From Mycobacterium interjectum (GTDB taxonomy: Bacteria > Actinomycetota > Actinomycetes > Mycobacteriales > Mycobacteriaceae): a stretch of DNA of 64,000 nt. A model generated the notes under the pieces. It was not told where the DNA came from, did not search any database, and saw only the letters and a program-made list of their open reading frames with translations. The stretch spans positions 1 to 64,000 of the forward strand of contig LQPB01000020.1 in assembly GCA_002102225.1 (NCBI GenBank). Reading direction: 5' to 3'. Shown here piece after piece: positions 47,442 through 56,504 of this stretch (the stretch's first letter is position 1; each line of letters starts with the position of its first letter). A program made the translations under genes and the position numbers.

Positions 47442-47759
47442 ATGGCCAGCGACATGCTTTGCTGCCAGGGCGGCACCTCCCGTCACGACAAGGGCAGGAC
47501 CGGCCCCGGTCCTGGTGCTGCGGCTCCCGCCGACATGCCTGTGCGGGTCCGCGCGGGCTTTCCCGCTCGAGGAGCGCTTCGTGACCGATCTCCGGACCTA
47601 TGTGCTCGACACCTCCGTGCTGCTGTCCGACCCGTGGGCGTGCAGCCGGTTCGCCGAACACGAGGTGGTGGTGCCGCTGGTGGTGATCAGCGAGCTGGAG
47701 GCCAAACGCCACCACCACGAACTGGGCTGGTTCGCCCGTCAGGCGTTGCGCCTGTTTGA
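47442..47759 (+). CDS. Candidate PhoAT, overlapping the start of phoH2
   Basis: A 105-codon reading begins at an ATG placed exactly like a leaderless start and runs out of frame into phoH2, overlapping its first 179 bases. The product would begin [20 protein letters not shown], then turn Gly/Pro- and Arg-rich. In M. tuberculosis and M. smegmatis phoH2 is reported to be co-transcribed with an upstream gene, phoAT, that eases PhoH2 toxicity. I have not compared sequences, so identity with PhoAT is inferred from position and the promoter. The overlapping part could simply reflect phoH2 coding in another frame. Confidence 0.45.
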   Translation: MASDMLCCQGGTSRHDKGRTGPGPGAAAPADMPVRVRAGFPARGALRDRSPDLCARHLRAAVRPVGVQPVRRTRGGGAAGGDQRAGGQTPPPRTGLVRPSGVAPV

Positions 47760-48882
47760 CGATCTTCGGCTCGAGCACGGAAGGCTGGATCAGCCGATTC
47801 CCGTTGGGACACAAGGCGGCTCGCTTCATGTTGAGTTGAACCACACCGATCCGTCGGTGTTGCCGGCGGGCTTTCGCACCGACAGCAACGACTCCCGGAT
47901 CCTCAGCTGCGCCGCCAACCTCGCCGCCGAGGGCAAGCGGGTTACGTTGGTCAGCAAGGATATTCCGCTTCGGGTGAAGGCCGCAGCGGTAGGTCTGAGC
48001 GCTGACGAATACCACGCGCAGGATGTCGTGGCCTCCGGGTGGTCGGGGATGCACGAGATCGAGACGGCCACCGAGGACATCGACGCGCTGTTCGCCGACG
48101 GCGAGATCGACCTCGCCGAGGCGCGGGATCTGCCCTGCCACACCGGAATTCGGCTGCTGGGCGGCAGTTCGCACGCACTGGGCCGGGTCACCGCGGCCAA
48201 ACGAGTGCAGCTGGTCCGCGGCGACCGCGAGGTGTTCGGGCTGCGTGGCCGGTCCGCCGAGCAACGCGTGGCGCTCGACCTGCTGCTGGACGAGTCGGTG
48301 GGCATCGTGTCGCTGGGCGGCAAGGCCGGCACCGGCAAGTCGGCGCTGGCGCTGTGCGCGGGTCTCGAGGCGGTGCTCGAACGGCGCACCCATCGCAAGG
48401 TGGTGGTGTTCCGGCCGCTGTATGCCGTCGGCGGCCAGGAGCTGGGCTACCTGCCCGGCAGCGAGAGCGAAAAGATGGGCCCATGGGCGCAGGCCGTCTT
48501 CGACACCCTCGAAGGGCTGGCCAGCCCGGCGGTGCTCGAGGAAGTGCTGTCGCGGGGCATGCTCGAGGTGCTGCCGCTGACCCACATCCGGGGGCGCTCG
48601 CTGCACGACTCGTTCGTGATCGTCGACGAGGCACAGTCGCTGGAGCGCAACGTGCTGCTGACCGTGCTGTCCCGGTTGGGGACCGGCTCCCGGGTGGTGC
48701 TGACCCACGACATCGCCCAGCGCGACAATCTGCGCGTGGGGCGCCACGACGGCGTCGCGGCGGTGATCGAGAAGCTCAAGGGGCACCCGCTGTTCGCCCA
48801 CATCACCCTGCTGCGCAGCGAACGGTCGCCGATCGCCGCGCTGGTCACCGAGATGCTCGAGGAGATCGCCGGCCCGCACTGA
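47581..48882 (+). CDS. phoH2: PhoH2: PIN-domain RNase fused to a PhoH ATPase
   Basis: The 433-residue protein has an N-terminal PIN nuclease domain (about 1-150) with acidic residues Asp10, Glu39 region, Asp104 region and Asp128. The C-terminal PhoH domain has Walker [10 protein letters not shown] (247-255) and Walker B VIVDEAQS. PhoH2 is an ATP-driven, sequence-selective RNA-unwinding ribonuclease. GAGGAGCG lies before the GTG at 47581. It is probably transcribed from the promoter at 47428 together with the overlapping upstream reading. Confidence 0.93.
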   Translation: MTDLRTYVLDTSVLLSDPWACSRFAEHEVVVPLVVISELEAKRHHHELGWFARQALRLFDDLRLEHGRLDQPIPVGTQGGSLHVELNHTDPSVLPAGFRTDSNDSRILSCAANLAAEGKRVTLVSKDIPLRVKAAAVGLSADEYHAQDVVASGWSGMHEIETATEDIDALFADGEIDLAEARDLPCHTGIRLLGGSSHALGRVTAAKRVQLVRGDREVFGLRGRSAEQRVALDLLLDESVGIVSLGGKAGTGKSALALCAGLEAVLERRTHRKVVVFRPLYAVGGQELGYLPGSESEKMGPWAQAVFDTLEGLASPAVLEEVLSRGMLEVLPLTHIRGRSLHDSFVIVDEAQSLERNVLLTVLSRLGTGSRVVLTHDIAQRDNLRVGRHDGVAAVIEKLKGHPLFAHITLLRSERSPIAALVTEMLEEIAGPH

Positions 48883-48974
48883 GTGTGCGTCCAGGGCTTT
48901 GGGCGTGCGTGCAGGGCGGGAAATTCGCCCGAATCGCACCCCACCCGCACACTCAAAGCCCCCAGTGCACACTC
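48881..48974. repeat. Nested imperfect palindrome after phoH2
   Basis: Outer arms 48881-48909 and 48946-48974 match at about 22 of 29 positions. Inside, GGGCG at 48914-48918 pairs with CGCCC at 48926-48930. The left arm also contains two tandem copies of a GTGCGT(C/G)CAGGG-like unit. It overlaps the phoH2 stop codon and ends 29 bases before the promoter of the next gene. Confidence 0.65.
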
Positions 48975-49003
48975 GACGCCGAGGTGGCGCGGCCGGCCCC
49001 AGG

Positions 49004-49009
49004 TAAACT
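49004..49009 (+). promoter_or_regulatory. -10 element of the leaderless deacetylase gene
   Basis: TAAACT fits TANNNT and ends 6 bases before the GTG at 49016. Confidence 0.65.
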
Positions 49010-49015
49010 TCCTGG

Positions 49016-49891
49016 GTGCCGAAACGACCCGACAGCCAGGCCTGGCGATACTGGCGGACCGTGCTCGGCGCCGTCGCGGCCGCCGCGGTACTGCTGATCG
49101 GCGGCCTGACCGGCCACGTGACGCGCGCCGACAACCTCAGCTGCTCGGTGGTCAAGTGCATCGCGCTCACGTTCGACGACGGGCCGGGGCCCTACACCGA
49201 CCGGCTGCTGCAGGTCCTCAAGGACGCCGACGCCAAGGCCACCTTCTTCCTGATCGGCAACAAGGTGGCCGCCAACCCGGCCGGCGCCAAGCGCATCGCC
49301 GACGCGGGGATGGAGATCGGCAACCACACCTGGGAACACCCCAACATGACCACACTCCCGCCCGAGGACATCGCCGGCCAATTCTCCCGGAGCAACGACG
49401 CGATCACCGCCGCGACCGGCCGGGCCCCGTCGCTGTGGCGTCCCGCCGGCGGGCTGTCCGACGACTTGGTGCGCCAGACCGCGGGAAAGTACGGCCTGGC
49501 CGAAATCCTCTGGGATGTCATCCCTTTCGACTGGATCAACGACTCCAACACGGCCGCGACGCGCTACATGCTGATGACCTACATCAAGCCCGGGTCGGTG
49601 GTGCTGTTCCATGACACCTACTCGAGCACCGTCGACCTGGTGTACCAGTTCATCCCGGTGCTCAAGGCCAACGGCTACCGCCTGGTGACGGTCACCGAAC
49701 TGCTGGGGCCGCGGGCGCCCGGCAGCAGCTACGGGGGCCGGGAAAACGGCCCGCCCGCCAACCAACTTCACGACATTCCGGCCAACGAGATCCCCGCCTT
49801 GCCCAACACGTCCTCGCCCAGGCCGATGCCCAACTTCCCGATCACCGACATCCCGGGCCAGAACTCGGGCGGCCCAAATAACGGCGCTTAG
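49016..49891 (+). CDS. Polysaccharide (peptidoglycan) deacetylase, Rv1096-like
   Basis: The 291-residue protein has an N-terminal signal anchor (about 15-34). Its NodB domain carries LTFDDGPGP with Asp54/Asp55, the zinc histidines His104 and His108 in NHTWEHPN, RPAGG and LFHD. The C-terminus is a Pro/Asn-rich tail. Rv1096 is reported to remove N-acetyl groups from peptidoglycan, which protects against lysozyme. It is followed directly, without a gap, by an adenylate cyclase gene. Confidence 0.92.
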   Translation: MPKRPDSQAWRYWRTVLGAVAAAAVLLIGGLTGHVTRADNLSCSVVKCIALTFDDGPGPYTDRLLQVLKDADAKATFFLIGNKVAANPAGAKRIADAGMEIGNHTWEHPNMTTLPPEDIAGQFSRSNDAITAATGRAPSLWRPAGGLSDDLVRQTAGKYGLAEILWDVIPFDWINDSNTAATRYMLMTYIKPGSVVLFHDTYSSTVDLVYQFIPVLKANGYRLVTVTELLGPRAPGSSYGGRENGPPANQLHDIPANEIPALPNTSSPRPMPNFPITDIPGQNSGGPNNGA

Positions 49892-51442
49892 GTGATCAAG
49901 CCGGGCCGGCTTCGGGCTCCAGCGGCGGGGCGGCGAAAGTCCGCGCGCAGGTTGACGATTGACTATGCCACCGACCTGGCGCTGGCCTACATCCTGGCCT
50001 TCGTCGACGCGGCCGCGATCTTGATTCCGCTGCGCGGACACACGTCCGTCGCGGCCGACACCGACTTCGCGCAGAAAAACACCGTGTTGATGCTGGTCCT
50101 CGTCACCGTGGGCGTCGCGGGCGTCGCGGCGGCCGGGGCGCTGAACCTGGCTCCCACGCTGCGCTGGTACGTCGCCGGTGACGAACCGACCCCCGAACAG
50201 CGGGAAGCCACGATGAAGATGCCGGGCCGCCAGTCGGCGATCCTGGTGCTGGCCTGGGGGGCCGCCGGGGTGGTCTTCGCGCTGCTGAACCTGGCCGGCG
50301 GGGCGCAGATCCTGCTGCCCATCGTGCTGGGCGTGCTGCTGGGCGCACCGGCCGCCGCCGGGACGGGGATGCTGCTCGCCCAACGCACCCTGCGCCCGAT
50401 CATGGGTGCCGCCACGCTGGGGGGAGAGCCCCGGCTGGCGGTGCCGGGCGTGTTCGCGCGACTGGTGCTGCTGTGGTTCCTGTGCAGCGCGCTGCCCATC
50501 GGGGTGATCGCGACCCTGGTCGTGCTGCGCTCCTACGGCTGGCTGATCGAGAAGTCCGCCGCACTCGACGTGCCGATCCTGGTGGTGTCGCTGGCGGCGC
50601 TGGTCCTCGGGCTGCCGACGATGATCCTGACCTCGCGCTCCATTGCCGATCCCCTCGGAGAGGTCGTCGACGCGATGGCGGAGGTCGAACACGGGCGCAT
50701 CGGAACCCACGTGGGCGCCTACGAACGCTCCCAAATCGGGCGCCTGCAAACGGGTTTCAACCGGATGGTGACCGGGCTCGCCGAACGGGACCGGCTGCGT
50801 GACCTGTTCGGGCGCCACGTCGGAGCCGACGTCGCGCAGCGCGCCATCCAGGAGGGCGCTTCCCTGTCGGGGGACGTGGTCGACGCCGCCGTGCTCTTCA
50901 TCGACCTGGTGGGTTCGACGCAGCTGGCGGAAAGCCGTCCGCCGCAAGAGGTTGCCGAGGTGCTCAACGACTTCTTCCGGATCGTCGTCGATGCCGTCGA
51001 CGAACATCAGGGGCTGATCAACAAATTCGCCGGCGACGCCGCACTGGCGGTCTTCGGGGCGCCCCTGCGATCGGCCGATCCGGCGTCGGCGGCGCTGGCG
51101 ACGGCGCGCGCGCTGGGCACCCAGCTGCGCCGGCTACCGGTGGTCGACTTCGGCATCGGCGTCTCGGCGGGGCGCGTCTTCGCCGGTAACGTCGGGGCCG
51201 AAAACCGTTACGAATACACGGTAATCGGTGACGCGGTCAACGAGGCCGCGCGACTGGCCGACCTCGCCAAGACCTCCGACCGGCGGATCCTGTGTTCGGC
51301 GGCGGCCATCGACGGCGCCGACGATGCCGAGCGGGCGCACTGGGCCGAGTGCTATTCCACCGTGCTGCGTGGGCGCTCCGAAGCCACCCACGTCTCCGCG
51401 CCGGCTACTTCTTTACCTTCAGAGCCGCGACGGTCCCGTTGA
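49892..51442 (+). CDS. Membrane-bound class III adenylate cyclase with HAMP domain
   Basis: The 516-residue protein has six transmembrane segments (residues about 28-245), a HAMP domain (about 245-300) and a C-terminal cyclase domain. All catalytic residues can be placed: metal Asp338 (FIDLVGST) and Asp382 (FAGDAAL), purine-site Lys378 and Asp447 (VIGDAVN), and Asn450 and Arg454. It should make cAMP as a homodimer. The architecture is that of the Rv1318c-Rv1320c/Rv3645 group. GTG 49892 follows the upstream stop with no gap. Its last 38 bases overlap the end of the convergent gene. M. tuberculosis has no cyclase here. Confidence 0.92.
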   Translation: MIKPGRLRAPAAGRRKSARRLTIDYATDLALAYILAFVDAAAILIPLRGHTSVAADTDFAQKNTVLMLVLVTVGVAGVAAAGALNLAPTLRWYVAGDEPTPEQREATMKMPGRQSAILVLAWGAAGVVFALLNLAGGAQILLPIVLGVLLGAPAAAGTGMLLAQRTLRPIMGAATLGGEPRLAVPGVFARLVLLWFLCSALPIGVIATLVVLRSYGWLIEKSAALDVPILVVSLAALVLGLPTMILTSRSIADPLGEVVDAMAEVEHGRIGTHVGAYERSQIGRLQTGFNRMVTGLAERDRLRDLFGRHVGADVAQRAIQEGASLSGDVVDAAVLFIDLVGSTQLAESRPPQEVAEVLNDFFRIVVDAVDEHQGLINKFAGDAALAVFGAPLRSADPASAALATARALGTQLRRLPVVDFGIGVSAGRVFAGNVGAENRYEYTVIGDAVNEAARLADLAKTSDRRILCSAAAIDGADDAERAHWAECYSTVLRGRSEATHVSAPATSLPSEPRRSR

Positions 51443-52439
51443 TGATGCCGGCGGAACCGGCGTCGCCGATGGGCGTCGCGCCTAAAAAGATGGTGACCGG
51501 CTTGGTGTCGACCGCGATGATGACCAGCGAATCGCCCTTCACGTTGCGGGCCGGATCGGCGATCGTGACGTCGGCGTCGACCCGCGCGGCCTTGACCCCG
51601 TCGACCGTGATCGACGATGTCTTCGTCGGCCCCAGGGTGGGCGTCGCGTTGGCGTAGCCGGGCCCGTTGGCCACGCAGTTGATCAACTTGGATGCCTGCG
51701 CGGCGACGTCCATGCTGGGCACGAAGTTGGTGATGGCGACCTCCGCCTGCATCATCCACTGGCTGGCGCCGGGCACCTCGGCCCCGACGCCCACGGCGCC
51801 GATGAGGTTGGGGGTCTGGTCGTCGGAAAAGCCCATCCAGCCGGGCGTCGCGCTGATCGGGAACGACAACTTGCCCGCGCTGACCGTGTCGCCGACGGGC
51901 TTGTCACCGCCGGACACGTTGGGCGTGCAGCCCGTCGCGGTCTGCTGGGAATTGTTCGGCTGCGATGACGGGGCGCCGGTCGACGAGGGGGCCGTCGAGG
52001 GCGCGGCCCTGTTCGGCTTGTTTCCGCTGTTGAGCCCGACCACCAGGAGCACCACCAGCACGATGACGGCCAGCACCGCGAGACCGGCGACGATCAGCCA
52101 CGGCGCCTTGGACCGCGGCCCGCCCGGCGGCGGCCCCGGGGGGTAGGTGCCGCCCGGCCAGCCGGGCGGCACCTGCTGACCGGGTGGGGGGAATTGCTGG
52201 GGTGAATAAGGGCCCGCCGCATACGGATTCGCGGCGTCCGGGGGATTGCCGTACGGGCCACCGGGCGGCGGGTACGGGTAACCGCCCGGGGGCGGGCCAC
52301 CCGGCGGCGGGGCTCCCGGCGGCGGGCCACTCGGGGGGTAGCCGCCGCCTTGTGGCGGGCCGCCCCAATAGGGGCCCTGCCCATAGGGATTGGTGCCATA
52401 GGGATCCTGGCCGTATGGCCCGCCGGGGGGAGCCGTCAT
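51405..52439 (-). CDS. Proline/glycine-rich membrane protein, Rv1097c-like
   Basis: The 344-residue protein has an N-terminal Gly/Pro/Tyr-rich region (1-110, repeats such as GGPPPGGYPYPPPGG), one transmembrane helix (about 113-136), a Ser/Thr/Pro linker and an exported domain of about 180 residues. It probably sits in the envelope with its C-terminus outside. It lies 17 bases after fum and ends inside the 3' end of the convergent cyclase gene. Function unknown. Confidence 0.87.
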   Translation of the reverse strand: MTAPPGGPYGQDPYGTNPYGQGPYWGGPPQGGGYPPSGPPPGAPPPGGPPPGGYPYPPPGGPYGNPPDAANPYAAGPYSPQQFPPPGQQVPPGWPGGTYPPGPPPGGPRSKAPWLIVAGLAVLAVIVLVVLLVVGLNSGNKPNRAAPSTAPSSTGAPSSQPNNSQQTATGCTPNVSGGDKPVGDTVSAGKLSFPISATPGWMGFSDDQTPNLIGAVGVGAEVPGASQWMMQAEVAITNFVPSMDVAAQASKLINCVANGPGYANATPTLGPTKTSSITVDGVKAARVDADVTIADPARNVKGDSLVIIAVDTKPVTIFLGATPIGDAGSAGIINGTVAALKVKK

Positions 52440-52456
52440 CGCTGAACCACCATCAT

Positions 52457-53869
52457 CTAGTCCTCCGCCTTTACCTTGGCCATCGCCAACACATCGAGGC
52501 GGCGGTCCAGCTCCTCGATCGACAGCTTGTCACCGATCAGGCCGCGGTCGATGACGGTCTGACGAATGGTCTTGCGCTCCTTGAGTGCCTGCTTGGCCAC
52601 CGCGGCGGCCTCCTCGTAGCCGATCGCCGAATTCAGCGGCGTCACGATCGACGGCGACGACTCGGCCAGCTCGCGCAGGTGCTCGACGTTCGCCTTCAGC
52701 CCGGTGATGCAACGCTCCGCAAACAGCTTTGACACGTTTGTCAGCAACTTGAAGGACTCGAGGATGTTGCGGGCCATCATCGGGATGTAGACGTTGAGCT
52801 CGAACGCGCCGCTGGCGCCGCCCCAGGCGATCGCGGCGTCGTTGCCTATCACCTGCGCCGCGACCTGCGTGACCGCCTCCGGCAGAACGGGATTCACCTT
52901 GCCCGGCATGATGGAGCTGCCCGGCTGCAGGTCCGGCAGTGCGATCTCGGCCAGGCCGGTCAGCGGCCCCGACCCCATCCAGCGGATGTCGTTGGCGATC
53001 TTGGTCAGCGACACCGCGATGGTGCGCAGTGCGCCGGAGGCTTCGACCAGCCCGTCGCGGGCGGCCTGGGCCTCGAAAGAGTTTGCCGCCGGGCGCAATT
53101 CACCCAACCCGGTCGAGGCGACCAGCGTTTCGACCACCTTGACGCCGAACCCGTCGGGAGCGTTGAGTCCGGTGCCCACCGCGGTGCCGCCGATGGCCAG
53201 CTCGCCCAGCCGCGGCAGCGTCGCACGGACGCGCTCGATGCCGGCCTCGATCTGGCGGGCGTATCCGCTGAATTCCTGGCCCAGGGTCACCGGGACGGCG
53301 TCCATCAGGTGGGTGCGACCCGACTTGACGACGGTGTGCCACTCGCGGGACTTGCTCGCCAGCGCCTCGTGCAGCACCTCGAGCGCCGGGATGAGGTGGC
53401 GCACCGCGGCCTCGGTGGCCGCGATGTGCGTGGCCGTCGGGAAGGTGTCGTTGGACGACTGGGACATGTTGACGTCGTCGTTGGGGTGCACCGTCACACC
53501 GTTGGCCGCCGCAATGGACGCGATCACCTCGTTGGTGTTCATGTTCGAGCTTGTCCCCGAACCGGTTTGGAACACGTCGATGGGGAACTGGTCGTCGTGT
53601 TGGCCGTCGGCGATCTCGGCCGCCGCGGCGATGATCGCGTCCGCCTTCTCCGGCGCCAGCAGGCCCAGGTCCTTGTTCACCTGTGCGCAGGCGCCCTTGA
53701 GCAGGCCCAGCGCGCGGATCTGAGCGCGCTCCAGGCCCCGGCCCGAGATCGGGAAGTTCTCGACCGCGCGCTGGGTTTGGGCGCGCCACAACGCTTTCGC
53801 GGGCACCCGGACCTCGCCCATGGTGTCGTGCTCGATGCGGTATTCGGTATCGGTGGCGCCATCGGCCAT
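52457..53869 (-). CDS. fum: Fumarate hydratase, class II
   Basis: The 470-residue protein is a class II (iron-free) fumarase with the signature [36 protein letters not shown] and [13 protein letters not shown]. It hydrates fumarate to malate in the TCA cycle. It follows glpX after 41 bases and precedes the Rv1097c-like gene after 17, so glpX-fum-Rv1097c looks like one operon. Confidence 0.96.
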   Translation of the reverse strand: MADGATDTEYRIEHDTMGEVRVPAKALWRAQTQRAVENFPISGRGLERAQIRALGLLKGACAQVNKDLGLLAPEKADAIIAAAAEIADGQHDDQFPIDVFQTGSGTSSNMNTNEVIASIAAANGVTVHPNDDVNMSQSSNDTFPTATHIAATEAAVRHLIPALEVLHEALASKSREWHTVVKSGRTHLMDAVPVTLGQEFSGYARQIEAGIERVRATLPRLGELAIGGTAVGTGLNAPDGFGVKVVETLVASTGLGELRPAANSFEAQAARDGLVEASGALRTIAVSLTKIANDIRWMGSGPLTGLAEIALPDLQPGSSIMPGKVNPVLPEAVTQVAAQVIGNDAAIAWGGASGAFELNVYIPMMARNILESFKLLTNVSKLFAERCITGLKANVEHLRELAESSPSIVTPLNSAIGYEEAAAVAKQALKERKTIRQTVIDRGLIGDKLSIEELDRRLDVLAMAKVKAED

Positions 53870-53910
53870 TGGTAGCAGTCCTTGTCTTCTTTAAGGCGTG
53901 GTTTCCGGGT

Positions 53911-54951
53911 CTAGGGCAGGGGATAGGCGGCAGAGCTGTCGCCGGTGAAGTCGATCGCGGAGTACTCGTTGAGCTTGGACAACCGGTGGTAGGCCTCGAT
54001 CATGCGCACGGTCCCGGACTTCGACCGCATCACGATCGACTGGGTCGTGCAGCCGCCGGGGTAGTACTGGACGCCCTTGAGCAGGTCGCCGTTGGTCACA
54101 CCGGTGGCGCAGAAGAACACGTTCTCGCCGGACACCAGATCCTCGGTGGTCAGCACCCGGTCGACGTCGTGGCCGGCGTCGATCGCCTTCTGGCGCTCCT
54201 CGTCATCCTTAGGGGCCAGCTGCGCCTGGATGGCGCCGCCCATGCACCGGATGGCCGCCGCGGCGATGATGCCCTCCGGGGTGCCGCCGATCCCGGCCAG
54301 CATGTCGGTGCCCGACAGGTAGCGGCACGCCGAGATGGCGCCGGCGACGTCGCCGTCGGTGATCAGCCGGATGCGGGCCCCGGTCGCGCGGACGTCCTCG
54401 ATCAGCTGGGCGTGCCGCGGCCGGTCCAGGATGCACACCGTCATGTCGCGCACCGACAGCGCCTTCACCTTCGCGACGGCCTTGATGTTCTCGGCGATCG
54501 GCGCGGTGATGTCGAGCACGTCGGCGGCCTCGGGGCCGACAGCGATCTTGTTCATGTAGAACACCGCCGACGGATCGAACATCGCGCCGCGGTCGGCGAC
54601 CGCGAGCACGGAAATGGCGTTGGGCATGCCCTTGCTCATCAGCGTGGTGCCGTCGATCGGGTCGACGGCGAAGTCGCAATCCGGGCCGTCGCCGTTGCCG
54701 ACCTCTTCGCCGTTGTAGAGCATCGGCGCGTGGTCCTTCTCGCCCTCGCCGATGACCACCACGCCGCGCATCGAGACCGTGTTGACCAGTTCGCGCATCG
54801 CGTCGACGGCCGCGCCGTCGCCGCCCTCCTTGTCACCGCGGCCCACCCAGCGGCCCGCGGCCATCGCGCCGGCCTCGGTGACACGAACCAGTTCCAGGGC
54901 CAGGTTGCGGTCCGGCGCTTCGCCGCGCGACCGTGGCTGCGATGCTGTCAT
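53911..54951 (-). CDS. glpX: Fructose-1,6-bisphosphatase, class II (GlpX)
   Basis: The 346-residue protein has the class II FBPase metal and substrate motifs [43 protein letters not shown] and YYPGG. It is the essential gluconeogenic phosphatase in mycobacteria (Rv1099c). The ATG at 54951 has GACAAT 8 bases upstream, a near fit to the leaderless -10 pattern. Much longer upstream readings run into the divergent gene and are rejected. Only 55 bases separate it from that divergent start. Confidence 0.95.
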   Translation of the reverse strand: MTASQPRSRGEAPDRNLALELVRVTEAGAMAAGRWVGRGDKEGGDGAAVDAMRELVNTVSMRGVVVIGEGEKDHAPMLYNGEEVGNGDGPDCDFAVDPIDGTTLMSKGMPNAISVLAVADRGAMFDPSAVFYMNKIAVGPEAADVLDITAPIAENIKAVAKVKALSVRDMTVCILDRPRHAQLIEDVRATGARIRLITDGDVAGAISACRYLSGTDMLAGIGGTPEGIIAAAAIRCMGGAIQAQLAPKDDEERQKAIDAGHDVDRVLTTEDLVSGENVFFCATGVTNGDLLKGVQYYPGGCTTQSIVMRSKSGTVRMIEAYHRLSKLNEYSAIDFTGDSSAAYPLP

Positions 54952-55006
54952 GGTTGGAGATTGTCCCAGAAGCGGATCGGTCTGCGGGAACTGGGATACT
55001 CGGGAG

Positions 55007-55681
55007 ATGACCGAGCAGCCGCAGCCGAACGCCGAGGTAGGCGAGCCGGCACCGGCACCCCGGGCGGCCAAGCCCCGGCTGTTGCAGGACGGTCGCGACA
55101 TGTTCTGGTCGCTCATACCGCTGGTGATCGGCTGCATCGTGCTGGCCGGCCTGGTGGGAATGTGTTCGTTCCAGCCGGTCGGGACCAACAAGGGGGTGAT
55201 CCCGGCCTACGACGCGGCGGGGGCCCTGCGGGCCGATGCCCAGACGCTGGGGTTCCCCATCCGGCTGCCCCGGCTACCCGCCGATTGGCACGCCAACTCC
55301 GGGGGCCGCGGCGGCATCGAGGGCGGTCGTAAAGACCCCTCGACCGGTCAGCGGCTCAACGCGGCCACCTCGACCGTGGGCTACATCAGCCCGACGGGAA
55401 TGTATCTGAGCCTGACCCAGAGCAACGCCGACGAGGACAGGCTCGTCGGCTCGATCCGTGCGTCGGCCTATCCGACCGGGACGGCCGACGTGGACGGCAC
55501 CACCTGGGTCGTCTACCGCGGCGCCGGCCAGAACGACGCGGACGCCGAGCCGGTGTGGACCACCCGGCTCACCGCTCCGGCCGGGGCCACCCAGATCGCG
55601 ATCACCGGCGCCGGTAGCTCCGATCAGTTCCGTACGCTGGCGGCGGCGACGCAATCGCAGCCGCCCCTACCTGCGCGTTGA
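55007..55681 (+). CDS. DUF4245 membrane-anchored protein, Rv1100-like
   Basis: The 224-residue protein has a Pro/Ala-rich cytoplasmic N-tail, one transmembrane helix (about 35-53) and an outward domain with the DUF4245 pattern ([34 protein letters not shown]). Function unknown. GATACT lies 6 bases before the ATG at 55007, close to the leaderless pattern. It is divergent from glpX and is followed after 11 bases by a hydrolase gene. Confidence 0.85.
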   Translation: MTEQPQPNAEVGEPAPAPRAAKPRLLQDGRDMFWSLIPLVIGCIVLAGLVGMCSFQPVGTNKGVIPAYDAAGALRADAQTLGFPIRLPRLPADWHANSGGRGGIEGGRKDPSTGQRLNAATSTVGYISPTGMYLSLTQSNADEDRLVGSIRASAYPTGTADVDGTTWVVYRGAGQNDADAEPVWTTRLTAPAGATQIAITGAGSSDQFRTLAAATQSQPPLPAR

Positions 55682-55692
55682 AGGGAAGGCAC

Positions 55693-56490
55693 GTGACCGC
55701 ACCCGAAGCAGACCTGTCCGGATGGTCGGTGGCGCCGTTCAGTGGCGGCGGCTACACCCACGACGTGTACCGCAAGGGCGCCGGCCCGGGGGTGGTGCTG
55801 ATCCCCGAGATCCCCGGCATCCATCCCGGTGTGCTGGGCCTGGGTAACCACCTGGTGGACAACGGCTTCACCGTCGCCATGCCCTCCCTGTTCGGTGAGC
55901 CGGGCAAGCCGAAGACGGGCACCTACATCCTCGGTTCGATCGCGCGGGCCTGCGTCGCAAGGGAATTCGCGGCGTTCGCCACCAACAAGCAGCGGCCGGT
56001 GTCGTTGTTTTTGCGCGCCCTGGCCCGTGACCTCAACGCGTCGACGCCGGGCAAGGGCGTCGGCGTCATCGGTCAGTGCTTCACCGGCGGCTTCGCGTTG
56101 GCAGCCGCCGTCGACGACAGCGTGCTGGCCCCGGTGCTCTCCCAGCCGTCGGTACCGCTGCCGTTGGGCCGTGCGCGACGCGCCGACCCGGGGCTGAGCG
56201 AGTCCGAGCTGGCCACCGTCGCCGATCGCTGCGCCAACGACGGCTTGTGCGCGATGGGCCTGCGGTTCAGCGAGGACAACGTCGTGCCGCGGGAACGATT
56301 CGCGACGCTCAAGGCGCGCCTCGGCGACGCGTTCGAGGTCATCGAGATCGACTCGGGCCCCGGCAACGCGGGGGGCTTCGCCAAGGGCGCGCATTCGGTG
56401 CTGACCGACGAGGTCCGCGAAGTCGACGGCCAACCCGCTTACGAGGCCCGCAAGCGGGTAGTGCAATTCCTCACCGAGCGGCTCAGTTAG
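55693..56490 (+). CDS. Dienelactone hydrolase family protein
   Basis: The 265-residue alpha/beta hydrolase has the family nucleophile Cys129 in GQCFTGGF and a C-terminal His in KGAHSVL; the acid residue is less clear. It is distant from the hydrolase at 7701. AAGGGAAGGCAC before the GTG at 55693 is a strong ribosome site. It is probably co-transcribed with the DUF4245 gene before it and the carboxylesterase 14 bases after it. Substrate unknown. Confidence 0.87.
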   Translation: MTAPEADLSGWSVAPFSGGGYTHDVYRKGAGPGVVLIPEIPGIHPGVLGLGNHLVDNGFTVAMPSLFGEPGKPKTGTYILGSIARACVAREFAAFATNKQRPVSLFLRALARDLNASTPGKGVGVIGQCFTGGFALAAAVDDSVLAPVLSQPSVPLPLGRARRADPGLSESELATVADRCANDGLCAMGLRFSEDNVVPRERFATLKARLGDAFEVIEIDSGPGNAGGFAKGAHSVLTDEVREVDGQPAYEARKRVVQFLTERLS

Positions 56491-56504
56491 GGAAGTTCGA
56501 GACC

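Noticed and set aside
47581-48882. Alternative internal readings within phoH2 beyond 47759
   Set aside because: They are Arg/Ala-rich shadows without start signals; only the upstream overlapping ORF has a promoter that fits.
53869-55332. Plus-strand reading of 487 codons opposite glpX
   Set aside because: Low-complexity Arg/His/Val translation without motifs; glpX on the minus strand has all FBPase signatures.
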